Positions 20,042 through 27,960 of a stretch of DNA of 64,000 bases are shown here, in pieces. This DNA is from Sphingobacteriales bacterium (GTDB lineage: Bacteria; Bacteroidota; Bacteroidia; Chitinophagales; UBA2359). Location: assembly GCA_016706405.1 (NCBI GenBank), contig JADJJT010000001.1, positions 1,243,501-1,307,500 on the forward strand, given 5' to 3'. The notes beneath the pieces were generated by a model, which was not told the DNA's origin, ran no database searches, and worked only from the letters and a program-made list of their open reading frames with translations. A program made the translations under genes and the position numbers. The first letter of the stretch is position 1. The number at the start of each line of letters is the position of its first letter.

Positions 20042-20118
20042 GCAGTTGGAACACCATGCAAATGAAATGTATTTGTATTTTTTTCAAACACAATAACTTA
20101 ATATTTGCTGCCAACTGC
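20042..20118 (-). promoter_or_regulatory. Inverted repeat in the icmF leader
   Basis: GCAGTTGG (20042-20049) pairs perfectly with CCAACTGC (20111-20118) inside the roughly 130-base untranslated leader of icmF. No conserved B12-box (GCCACTG) was found, so a cobalamin riboswitch is not supported. Its role is unknown. Confidence 0.3.
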
Positions 20119-20127
20119 AATAAGCTA

Positions 20128-20135
20128 CAAAGATA
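20128..20135 (-). promoter_or_regulatory. icmF promoter -7 box TATCTTTG
   Basis: A TAnnTTTG match 137 bases upstream of the icmF start at 19991. Confidence 0.45.
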
Positions 20136-20209
20136 CAAAAAACCTCACGCTGCCCTCGTATTTTTTTAGCTGCCGGAAAAACCAACGGCTCAATTACTTA
20201 AATACTTGT

Positions 20210-21745
20210 TTATGGGAACAAGCGTCCGTAATAACGCGGGAAAGGTATCGTTTCGCGGATATGCGGTACACCTGTTAGCCACATTACCATGCGCTCGAAA
20301 CCTAAACCAAATCCGGCATGAGGCACCGAGCCAAATTTGCGTAGGTCTAAATACCAGGTAAAGGCTTCTTCGGGGAGATTGTGTTTTTTAATTCCGGCCA
20401 ACAAGGTGTTATGGTCATATTCGCGTTCTGAGCCACCTACAATTTCGCCAAACCCGTCCGGGGCTAACAAATCAACCCCTTTTACGTAGTCGGGGTCGTC
20501 TTCAAAACGTTTCATATAAAACGCTTTAATTTCGGCAGGCCATTTATAAACAAATACGGGGCAGTTGAATAAGCGGGTAATGGCGCGTTCGTGCGCCGAG
20601 CCAAAATCGTCTCCTACGGGGAAACTTTTGGCCGACTCTATCCAAATTGGAATATTTACGGCATCGTCTTCTTCTAATTTTTTAAGGCGTACTTTTAGCT
20701 TATCAATTTTGTTTTTGAAATAATTAAGTTCGCCCTTTTTAATGCCAGGTGTGGCAATTTTAGCCTCTGCTTCAGATAGTTCGTTTTTAGTAGTGGCAAT
20801 TTCGGTGTGGGTGCGGGCTAAGTCTTCTTCAAAGGCGGCAATACTTGTTTTTCCGTTTACCGTTTTTTGACCTTTAATAATTTGAGCGGCCTCCATATAG
20901 GTAATGCGCGGAAATGGTTGGTTAATATGCTCAAACAGTTTCATATCGCGTTCAAGGACTTGCAGTTCGAAAGCACATTTTTTAGCTACATCGTTTACTA
21001 CATGTTTTACAAACTCTTCAATCAGGTTCATGTCCATTTCAAGGTCGTAAAAGGCCATTTCGGGCTCAATCATCCAGAACTCCGATAAATGGCGGGGCGT
21101 TGCCGATTTTTCGGCTCTAAATGTAGGGCCAAAAGTATAAATTTTGCCATGCGCCATAGCTATAGCTTCGCCGTACAACTGCCCCGATTGAGATAAATAC
21201 GCTTTGTTTTTTTCGTAATAGTCAGTTTCAAACAAATTAGTAGTACCTTCGCAGGCGTTGCCCGTTAGCAGGGGGGCATCGGCTTGTATAAAGCCGCGGT
21301 CGTAAAAAAACTGCATAATGCTCATTTTTACCTGGTTGCGCACGCGCAGCACTGCCCATTGGCGTTTGGTGCGCAGCCACAAATGGCGGTTGTTAATTAA
21401 AAAATCAACACCGTGTTCTTTGCGGGCAATTGGGTACTCATCGGCCAAATGTACTAATTGCATATCATCAACCAGCATTTCGAGGCCATTTTCTTGTCGT
21501 TCGTTGGCTACAATTTGTCCGGTAATAATAACGGCACTTTCCATGGTTAATTTTTCGGCTAATTCTAAATTGGTTTCGCCGGCGCGTTGAAGGTCAACAA
21601 TGCATTGCAAAAATCCCGAACCATCGCGGAACTCGATAAAGGCAATTTTGCCACTTGAGCGTTTGCTAACTACCCAGCCATGTAAAGTAACTGTTTGGTT
21701 GATTAAAGTGCCCAAATGCTGCACATAAGTTAAAGTGGTAGCCAT
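20210..21745 (-). CDS. asnS: Asparaginyl-tRNA synthetase with coiled-coil insertion
   Basis: 511 residues from ATG 21745, chosen because MATTLTYVQHL leads directly into the anticodon-binding OB fold (LHGWVVSKRSSGKIAFIEFRDG). A class II catalytic domain follows: TFRAEKS-type motif 2 and motif 3 GFGLGFERMVMWLTG near the C-terminus. It charges tRNA-Asn. GFGLGFERMVMWL and the missing AspRS GAD insert favour Asn over Asp. Residues about 292-368 hold a strongly charged heptad-like insertion (EEDLARTH...KLKVRLKKLEEDD) between motifs 2 and 3, making the protein longer than the 430-470 residues usual for AsnRS. An upstream in-frame Met (21805) adds residues outside the fold. Probably monocistronic. 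Confidence 0.95.
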   Translation of the reverse strand: MATTLTYVQHLGTLINQTVTLHGWVVSKRSSGKIAFIEFRDGSGFLQCIVDLQRAGETNLELAEKLTMESAVIITGQIVANERQENGLEMLVDDMQLVHLADEYPIARKEHGVDFLINNRHLWLRTKRQWAVLRVRNQVKMSIMQFFYDRGFIQADAPLLTGNACEGTTNLFETDYYEKNKAYLSQSGQLYGEAIAMAHGKIYTFGPTFRAEKSATPRHLSEFWMIEPEMAFYDLEMDMNLIEEFVKHVVNDVAKKCAFELQVLERDMKLFEHINQPFPRITYMEAAQIIKGQKTVNGKTSIAAFEEDLARTHTEIATTKNELSEAEAKIATPGIKKGELNYFKNKIDKLKVRLKKLEEDDAVNIPIWIESAKSFPVGDDFGSAHERAITRLFNCPVFVYKWPAEIKAFYMKRFEDDPDYVKGVDLLAPDGFGEIVGGSEREYDHNTLLAGIKKHNLPEEAFTWYLDLRKFGSVPHAGFGLGFERMVMWLTGVPHIRETIPFPRYYGRLFP

Positions 21746-21849
21746 TTGTGTATTATTTATGGTTTGTATATTTAATTGAATTATAAGGGTGTTGCTAAGA
21801 AGCAATTAAATTAAGTGTTTAGGCAAAATAGCTTTTAACAAAAAGTTTG

Positions 21850-21857
21850 CAAAGGTA
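21850..21857 (-). promoter_or_regulatory. asnS promoter -7 box TACCTTTG
   Basis: Lies in the context GCCGTACCTTTGC, identical to that before gltX, about 105 bases upstream of the asnS ATG. Confidence 0.5.
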
Positions 21858-22091
21858 CGGCTTTTTGTCCATAGTATAACAACAAAACGAATTAGATGTT
21901 GCGTGTAATACGAACAGGCTTGGTTTCATTTTAGCACTTCGTTCGTGATTTCGCAGCTAAAAAATGGCATACAAGAATTAAATTACAAGTAATATTTTAC
22001 GAGTAAAGGAAAAAAAATATCCGGATAAATAACGTACCTTTAGGCCAACTTATCCCTATACATTAACAACAAACTGCTTCCACTCGTTCTA

Positions 22092-24641
22092 ATGAAACAA
22101 CTTTTACAACGTACATTTTATTTATTTATAGCGGGCTTATTTTTGTGGCTTATAAAAAGCCCGTTTTTATATTGCCAACCCCCTACCCTTTTTGAGGTTC
22201 GATTATACGGCAAAATTGCTAACAAGGCCACTAACGACCCTTTGCCGTTTATTAATGTAACAACTTATATTAACAAAAAATTGCGCGGCACCCAAACCGA
22301 TTTTGATGGAAATTATGAGTTAAGGCTTCCGCCGGGTAGTTACACCATTTCTTATAGTTCGGTAGGCTATGTAACTTATTCTACCGAAGTAAACATTCCG
22401 GATAAAGGCAATAGCAATAATAGCATCAACCTTAACGCCCAACTTGAAGAAGAAAAAGCGCTTTTAGAAACGGTAGTTGTATCGGGCAGCAAATACGCAC
22501 AAAAACTAAGCGAGCAAATTGTATCGTTAGAAGTATTGAAGCCCGGAATTATTGAGAACAGCAATAACAAACAGTTAGATGAGGCCTTGCAAAAAGTGCC
22601 CGGCGTTGATGTAATTGACGACCAAGCCAATATTAGAGGTGGGAGCGGCTTTAGCTATGGTGCCGGAAGCAGGGTGATGTTGTTAATGGACGATTTGCCC
22701 ATTTTAACTGCCGACTCGGGGCTTCCTTTTTGGGATTTTTTGCCCATCGAAAACCTCTCGCAGGTTGAAATAATTAAAGGTGCATCGTCGGCATTGTATG
22801 GCTCGGCAGCCATGAATGGCATTGTAAACCTGCGCACTGCCTACCCAAAAAATACACCCGAAACAAAAATAAGCATATTTAACGGTATTTACCAAAAACC
22901 ATCGGGAAATATTACTAACGATGTAGCTTGGAATGCTGACGGAACTGCCCAGATAGACAGCGACGGAGACACCGTGAGGCAACAAAAAGCATGGTGGGGC
23001 AACAAAGCACCGGTTGAAGCTGGTTTTTCTATATCGCATCGCCGTAAAATTGATAATTTAGACCTTGTAACTGGTGCCTATTTTTTAAGTTCCGACACCT
23101 GGCGACAACATGACTACCAACGCCGGGGGCGGGTAAATGCCAATTTGCGCTACAGACTACCTAGTATTAACGGCTTGGCAATAGGTGTAAACATTAATGC
23201 GATGTTAAACCGAAGCGGTACTTTTTTAATCTGGAACCGCGACAATACCAGTAACGGCACTATCAGCAAAGGGCAACCCGGATACGTGGGCGAAGCAGGA
23301 TCTTACCAACTTTGGAGCAGTACCCCACCTATTAATGGCCGGGGGCAAAAGCTAACCATTGACCCTTTTGTAGAATATTTTAACAAAAGTGGTGGCAGGC
23401 ATAAATTATTGGGCCGTTATTACCGAAACTATAACCGCAACGATACCGACCAAAGCACACTTAGCGATATTTTATATGGCGAGTATCAATATCAGCAGCA
23501 ATACAAAAACGCTGGGCTTACTATTACCGCTGGCATAGTAACTACCCAAACCAAAGCTAATGCCGAGCTATATACGAGCGACTCTTTTCCAACGGGCAAA
23601 TTTAACGCCAGCAATTTGGCCGGATACCTGCAATTAGATAAAAAATTAGGCAAACGATTAAACGCATCGGTAGGCGGGCGCTACGAACGCAACACTATTG
23701 AAGAGGAAACCGAAGCAAAACCCGTTTTAAGGGCCGGATTAAACTACCATCCTTTGTCGTACACTTTTATCAGAGCCTCGTTTGGGCAGGCATACCGTTT
23801 TCCGACTATTGCCGAAAAATACCTGAATACTGCACTTGGAAGTGCTAATTTTGCCAACAAAAATGTACCAATTGGCATTTACCCAAATTTTAATTTAAAG
23901 TCAGAAACGGGTTGGACAGCCGAAATAGGTATTAAGCAGGGCTTTAAAGTTGGCGACTGGCAGGGATTTTTAGATGTGGCGTGCTTTAGGAGTGAATATT
24001 ACGATATGATGGAATTTACATTTGGTGCCAGCGACCCCCTCCGGAAAATATTGGTAGCCACCGGATACTGGCCTGAATTAGACACTTCCGTTATTAGCAT
24101 ACCTGTTAATTTTGGCATAGGTTTTCAATCTATAAATATTGGCGACACCCGCATTTCGGGCATTGATGCCTCTATAGCAGGCGAGGGCAATTTGTTTGGC
24201 TTCCCCACTACCCTTTTAGCCGGATACACTTATATAAACCCGCAGTTTCAAAACTTTAACAAGGTTGAAAGGATGTTGTCGTCCTCTGATAAGAATGTGT
24301 TAAAATACCGTTACCGTCATACCGCTAAAACGGATATTGAAACAAAATTGGGCAAAGTTTCAATTGGTTTAAGTATGCGGTACTTTAGTTTTATGGAGGC
24401 AATAGACCAAGCATTTAACTTGTTAATTCCGGGCGTTGAAAAATATCGAGACGAGTTTAACGATGGCAATTTTATTTACGATATGCGACTTTTGTTTCAT
24501 CTTACCAATAACTCGACTTTAACGTTAATTTGTAACAACCTTTTTAACCACGAGTACTCGATGCGACCAGCATTAATTGAAGCACCAAGGCAATTTCAAT
24601 TAAAATACTCCCTTTTGTTAACAGAAAAAACAACCGAATAA
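22092..24641 (+). CDS. TonB-dependent outer-membrane receptor
   Basis: 849 residues. A signal peptide (to about residue 29) is followed by a carboxypeptidase-regulatory-like domain (about 35-115: GKIANKATNDPLPFINV, GYELRLPPGSY-like turn), typical of Bacteroidota SusC-like and siderophore receptors. The plug domain (about 125-250) includes LDEALQKVPGVDV, IRGGSGFSYG and IIKGASSALYGSAAMNGIVN. The remainder is an outer-membrane beta-barrel with alternating aromatic strands, ending in a hydrophobic strand near QFQLKYSLLL. It would import a substrate across the outer membrane using TonB energy. No SusD partner adjoins, so a vitamin, metal or siderophore is likelier than a glycan, but the ligand is not evident. 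A TACCTTTA box at about 22034 may be its promoter. Confidence 0.93.
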   Translation: MKQLLQRTFYLFIAGLFLWLIKSPFLYCQPPTLFEVRLYGKIANKATNDPLPFINVTTYINKKLRGTQTDFDGNYELRLPPGSYTISYSSVGYVTYSTEVNIPDKGNSNNSINLNAQLEEEKALLETVVVSGSKYAQKLSEQIVSLEVLKPGIIENSNNKQLDEALQKVPGVDVIDDQANIRGGSGFSYGAGSRVMLLMDDLPILTADSGLPFWDFLPIENLSQVEIIKGASSALYGSAAMNGIVNLRTAYPKNTPETKISIFNGIYQKPSGNITNDVAWNADGTAQIDSDGDTVRQQKAWWGNKAPVEAGFSISHRRKIDNLDLVTGAYFLSSDTWRQHDYQRRGRVNANLRYRLPSINGLAIGVNINAMLNRSGTFLIWNRDNTSNGTISKGQPGYVGEAGSYQLWSSTPPINGRGQKLTIDPFVEYFNKSGGRHKLLGRYYRNYNRNDTDQSTLSDILYGEYQYQQQYKNAGLTITAGIVTTQTKANAELYTSDSFPTGKFNASNLAGYLQLDKKLGKRLNASVGGRYERNTIEEETEAKPVLRAGLNYHPLSYTFIRASFGQAYRFPTIAEKYLNTALGSANFANKNVPIGIYPNFNLKSETGWTAEIGIKQGFKVGDWQGFLDVACFRSEYYDMMEFTFGASDPLRKILVATGYWPELDTSVISIPVNFGIGFQSINIGDTRISGIDASIAGEGNLFGFPTTLLAGYTYINPQFQNFNKVERMLSSSDKNVLKYRYRHTAKTDIETKLGKVSIGLSMRYFSFMEAIDQAFNLLIPGVEKYRDEFNDGNFIYDMRLLFHLTNNSTLTLICNNLFNHEYSMRPALIEAPRQFQLKYSLLLTEKTTE

Positions 24642-24728
24642 GGGACAGGTGCTTAGTTTAAAAAAATTTCCGGATAATTATTTGTTTTACTATCTAAAAA
24701 TATAGTACCTGCAAAACGTATAAATAAT

Positions 24729-24767
24729 AAGAGGCTACTCATAATAAATATTATTAAGTAGCCTCTT
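24729..24767. terminator. Bidirectional terminator
   Basis: An 11-bp perfect stem AAGAGGCTACT/AGTAGCCTCTT with a 17-base loop and T/A-rich flanks. It sits between the convergent TonB receptor and ArsR genes and can serve both. Confidence 0.85.
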
Positions 24768-24810
24768 TATTCTTTATGGTAAAAGAACCGAATGTTTGGC
24801 AAACTAAAAA

Positions 24811-25155
24811 TTAGCGAGCCAATTCTTCGATTAAACCAGAAATTTCGTTGATACGGTCATGGTTAAGCGTGTAATAAATATACTTACCATCGCGCTCGGT
24901 AACTACTACACCGGCGCGGCGTAAAATAGCCAAATGTTGTGAAGCAACAGATTGTTCGAGGCGTAATTTTACATAAATTTCAGTTACCGTTAACTTTTCC
25001 GATTCTTCAAGTAGCTGTACAATCGATTGGCGCAACTTGTGGTTAACAGCACGCAATACCAAAACAGCTTTACGCAGTTGGCTATAATCTAACACTATTG
25101 GGTTTTTAGAATTCGCCCTTAATGTTATCGAATCAGCATTAGATGATTTAGACAT
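24811..25155 (-). CDS. ArsR-family winged-helix transcriptional regulator
   Basis: 114 residues from ATG 25155. The -7 box at 25252-25259 places transcription start downstream of the longer in-frame Met at 25254, supporting the shorter form. The ArsR/SmtB winged helix is clear: LRQSIVQLLEESEKLTVTEIY, recognition helix QSVASQHLAILRRAGVV, and wing ERDGKYIYYTLN. The ELCVCDL-type metal-binding motif of ArsR/SmtB sensors is absent, so it probably responds to something else, or to a metal through other residues. It would act as a dimeric DNA-binding repressor. Neighbours (convergent TonB receptor, tsaB upstream) do not define a target. Confidence 0.9.
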   Translation of the reverse strand: MSKSSNADSITLRANSKNPIVLDYSQLRKAVLVLRAVNHKLRQSIVQLLEESEKLTVTEIYVKLRLEQSVASQHLAILRRAGVVVTERDGKYIYYTLNHDRINEISGLIEELAR

Positions 25156-25251
25156 AATAGTTCCAATGTTAAAATATGTGAAATAAAGAAAAAAATTAGT
25201 ATTAAAATAATGGGTGTAATTAGGTATTTTGGGGGCGTTTAAAATCTGCCA

Positions 25252-25259
25252 CAAATATA
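25252..25259 (-). promoter_or_regulatory. arsR-type regulator promoter -7 box TATATTTG
   Basis: A TAnnTTTG match about 97 bases upstream of ATG 25155. It argues against the longer start at 25254. Confidence 0.5.
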
Positions 25260-25328
25260 CACATTATTTATCATTACACAATAACCTTTGGTATTTTTTT
25301 TAATTTTGTTTATTTTTTCTATAATAAA

Positions 25329-26018
25329 TTACAAATAAGCAGGCTCAAAATAAGCCATGTCAACAAACTTGTGTTCGTTGTAATGCGTAGCAGCAATTTG
25401 GTATAAATGGTTTGCGCTGCATTGAAAATCTGGGGCAGATTGAATAGCTGCAGTAAGGGGCAAAAAAGGCTGTACTTTACCCGCGCCATTGCCCACTAAA
25501 TTTATATTTTTATAAGAGCTGGCAAAGTTTATATCGGCAGCAGTTGTTACTGTTATTTTTTTGCTGGGCAAAATTTCATTGCCTACGTCATCCAACATCG
25601 TTAAATATACGTCATTGCGACGTGCGTCTAAAACGGCTATATATGCTACGGAATTATTATTTTGGCCATTTTCCTTTGAACTATGGCCAAACTCATCTAT
25701 TGCAGCCTTAGCCATAGCAAACAAAGAGTCAACGGCAATTAAGGGTTTATTTAGTGCATAACACAAGCCTTTTGCAACGGCTGCACCTATGCGCAACCCT
25801 GTGTACGAGCCAGGTCCTTTATTGGTGGCAATGGCATTTAGTCTTGAAAAAGGCAAGTTTACTTTCTGCATTAAATTATATATTAGTTGGGTAATTTGAG
25901 CAGCATGATTACGGATTTCTTTTGCAGTAATTGTATCTATTATAACGCCATTTACTCCAACCGCTACGGAGCACAACTCACCCGAAGTCTCGATACTTAA
26001 AATGCAATGTTCTCGCAT
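25329..26018 (-). CDS. tsaB: tRNA threonylcarbamoyladenosine biosynthesis protein TsaB
   Basis: 229 residues, usual size. TsaB is the inactive-homologue partner of TsaD in the t6A37 tRNA modification complex. It shows the ASKHA-type N-terminus CILSIETSGELCSVAV, then HAAQITQLI (where TsaD carries its metal histidines) and the family signature ATNKGPGSYTGLRIGAAVAKGLCYA (about residues 65-89, given here only in part as GPGSYTGLRIG). A C-terminal tail PAYL is typical. It lies between the ArsR regulator and an M28 peptidase, all on the same strand but with gaps of 170 bases or more. Confidence 0.95.
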   Translation of the reverse strand: MREHCILSIETSGELCSVAVGVNGVIIDTITAKEIRNHAAQITQLIYNLMQKVNLPFSRLNAIATNKGPGSYTGLRIGAAVAKGLCYALNKPLIAVDSLFAMAKAAIDEFGHSSKENGQNNNSVAYIAVLDARRNDVYLTMLDDVGNEILPSKKITVTTAADINFASSYKNINLVGNGAGKVQPFLPLTAAIQSAPDFQCSANHLYQIAATHYNEHKFVDMAYFEPAYL

Positions 26019-26187
26019 CTCAACACAAAAATGTATATTTAAAATAAATCACAATAATAAAAGTAAAAATAACTCAACAAAACTAAATTATCAAACTAAA
26101 CTACTGCCGACAAAAAAATCAATAATTATATTTAATAAAGAAACGATAAAACTTATGTTTTAGTTTTCAGTAATTAATTAAAAAAAG

Positions 26188-27885
26188 TTAAAAATTTATA
26201 GGCATGGTCAAACTAACGTTTTTCCGGATAAAAGTTACACTTGTTGCATCGCCTTTTTTAAACTGGCTTAAGGCTTGCATATAGCTGGTCATGTCAGTTA
26301 CTTTATGTTTACCCAAAGCAGTAACAACGTCTCCGGCTAAAAGTCCGGCCTTATGAGCAGGTTTATCGTCGTTTACAGCGCTTATCTTCATCCCTTGTCC
26401 ATCAAACATATAGTCGGGCACTACTCCTAAGGTTACCGTAAAGCGTGGTGCATTAGCATTATTACTGTCTTGTGTTTTGGTAAAACCAAGTTGCCCCTTG
26501 TCTTGCAAACCATCAAGAAGTGCCAAGGTCAAATTAGCGATACTACACATACCATCAAAATTCACTTTTTCGGTATCATCGCTGGGTTTGTGATAATCGT
26601 TGTGTTGGCCAGTAAAAAAATGCAAAACCGGAATATTTTTTAAATAAAACGAGGTGTGGTCAGATGGACCAACTCCCGATTCGGTAGTTTGTATTTTTAG
26701 CCCATCCGGATTTGACAGGTTGGGAATAATTTGCCAAACCGGCGATGTGCCAAACCCATTGATTTGTATTTGTTTTTCCTCATTTAACCGGCCTACCATA
26801 TCGTAATTTACCATTGCCGTGATTTGATTTATAGGTATAGTAGGATTATTGGCATAGTAGTTCGAGCCGTAAAGGCCGAGTTCTTCGCCCGAAAATGCAA
26901 TAAACAAATAATTATAGGATATTCGTGGATTATCTTGCAAAGAGCGCGCTAATTCAATAATGGTTGCTACCCCACTTGCATTATCATCGGCGCCGTTATG
27001 TATTTCGGCTGGACCTCGGTATAACGAGCCGCCCATTTCGCCATGTCCTAAATGGTCGTAATGCGCACCAAAAACAACCGTCAATGGGGCTTTATTATCT
27101 AAGAGTGCTATTACATTAGTTGCCACTTTTTTAATTGGATTTAGCTGAACCGTTAATTTGGCTTTTTTAGCAGATTTTGCCAACAAGACATCGGCTATAT
27201 TGCCCGGCTTAACTATTACCACCGGAATTGTGTAAGTGGTTAATTTTAAAGCCAAATTAACTTCGGGGTTAGGCGTGGCAGCATCGTTATTTACAAAAAT
27301 CACACCTATAGCACCGCGTTCAATGGCTTGCGCCACTCGTTTATCGGCATCTAAATAGGGGGCAAAGTCCGAGTGTGGGTTGTTATCGGGCGAAGGGTAG
27401 CGCATTAAGGCAATTCGCCCTTTTAAGGCTTTCGGTTTGATGTTTGCATAATCATCGCGTTTTAAATTGGGAGCAATAATACCATAGCCCACATCTACAA
27501 TTTTTCCGGATATTTTACCATTACCCGACCTTGGCATGGGCAAATAGGCACTATCCAAGGGGTAGGTTCGTCCATCAATAGTTAAAAAATTGTCGTTAGC
27601 ATATTTACGGCCTGCATAAAACTCAAAACGCTGAAAAAAGCTGCCACTTTCGCCCAATGGTTGCAAGCCTATTTCTTTATATTGCTGTGCTATGTACTCG
27701 GCTGCTTTGGCTTCGCCAGCCGAGCCTGTGCCGCGCCCTTCTAAGGCATCGCTGGCTAAGTACGCAACGTGTTTCCTATAATTTTCAATTTGCAGTTCGC
27801 AAGCGTTTGAAGGTAGCTGTTGGGCAATTAATGCAATAGAAGGAGCAAAAAAGGTAAAAATTGCTAATAAAGTGTAAAATCGCAT
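26188..27885 (-). CDS. Secreted M28-family zinc aminopeptidase with PA and PDZ domains
   Basis: 565 residues. A signal peptide (to about LIAQQ, residue 23) is followed by a peptidase N-terminal region (YLASDALEGRGTGSAGE) and a protease-associated (PA) domain (about 120-250, GAIGVIFVNN). The M28 zinc-peptidase core carries the ligands in order: GAHYDH (about 273-278), GADDNASG, SGEELGL, NYDMVG and HNDYHKPSD. All metal and catalytic positions are present. A C-terminal PDZ domain (about 480-565) has AGLLAGDVVTALG. It would remove N-terminal residues from peptides in the periplasm or outside the cell. No T9SS sorting tail is visible, so Sec export alone is likely. It may share function with the large metalloprotease just upstream. 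Confidence 0.93.
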   Translation of the reverse strand: MRFYTLLAIFTFFAPSIALIAQQLPSNACELQIENYRKHVAYLASDALEGRGTGSAGEAKAAEYIAQQYKEIGLQPLGESGSFFQRFEFYAGRKYANDNFLTIDGRTYPLDSAYLPMPRSGNGKISGKIVDVGYGIIAPNLKRDDYANIKPKALKGRIALMRYPSPDNNPHSDFAPYLDADKRVAQAIERGAIGVIFVNNDAATPNPEVNLALKLTTYTIPVVIVKPGNIADVLLAKSAKKAKLTVQLNPIKKVATNVIALLDNKAPLTVVFGAHYDHLGHGEMGGSLYRGPAEIHNGADDNASGVATIIELARSLQDNPRISYNYLFIAFSGEELGLYGSNYYANNPTIPINQITAMVNYDMVGRLNEEKQIQINGFGTSPVWQIIPNLSNPDGLKIQTTESGVGPSDHTSFYLKNIPVLHFFTGQHNDYHKPSDDTEKVNFDGMCSIANLTLALLDGLQDKGQLGFTKTQDSNNANAPRFTVTLGVVPDYMFDGQGMKISAVNDDKPAHKAGLLAGDVVTALGKHKVTDMTSYMQALSQFKKGDATSVTFIRKNVSLTMPINF

Positions 27886-27960
27886 ATTATAATTATTTTA
27901 TTTTAAAAACATTGTGTCTGCCTTGTTAATATTCGTTTGTTTTTAGCACCAAGAGTGCAT

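Noticed and set aside
19992..20135. Cobalamin riboswitch upstream of icmF
   Set aside because: The conserved B12 box is not present; only a simple inverted repeat is seen.
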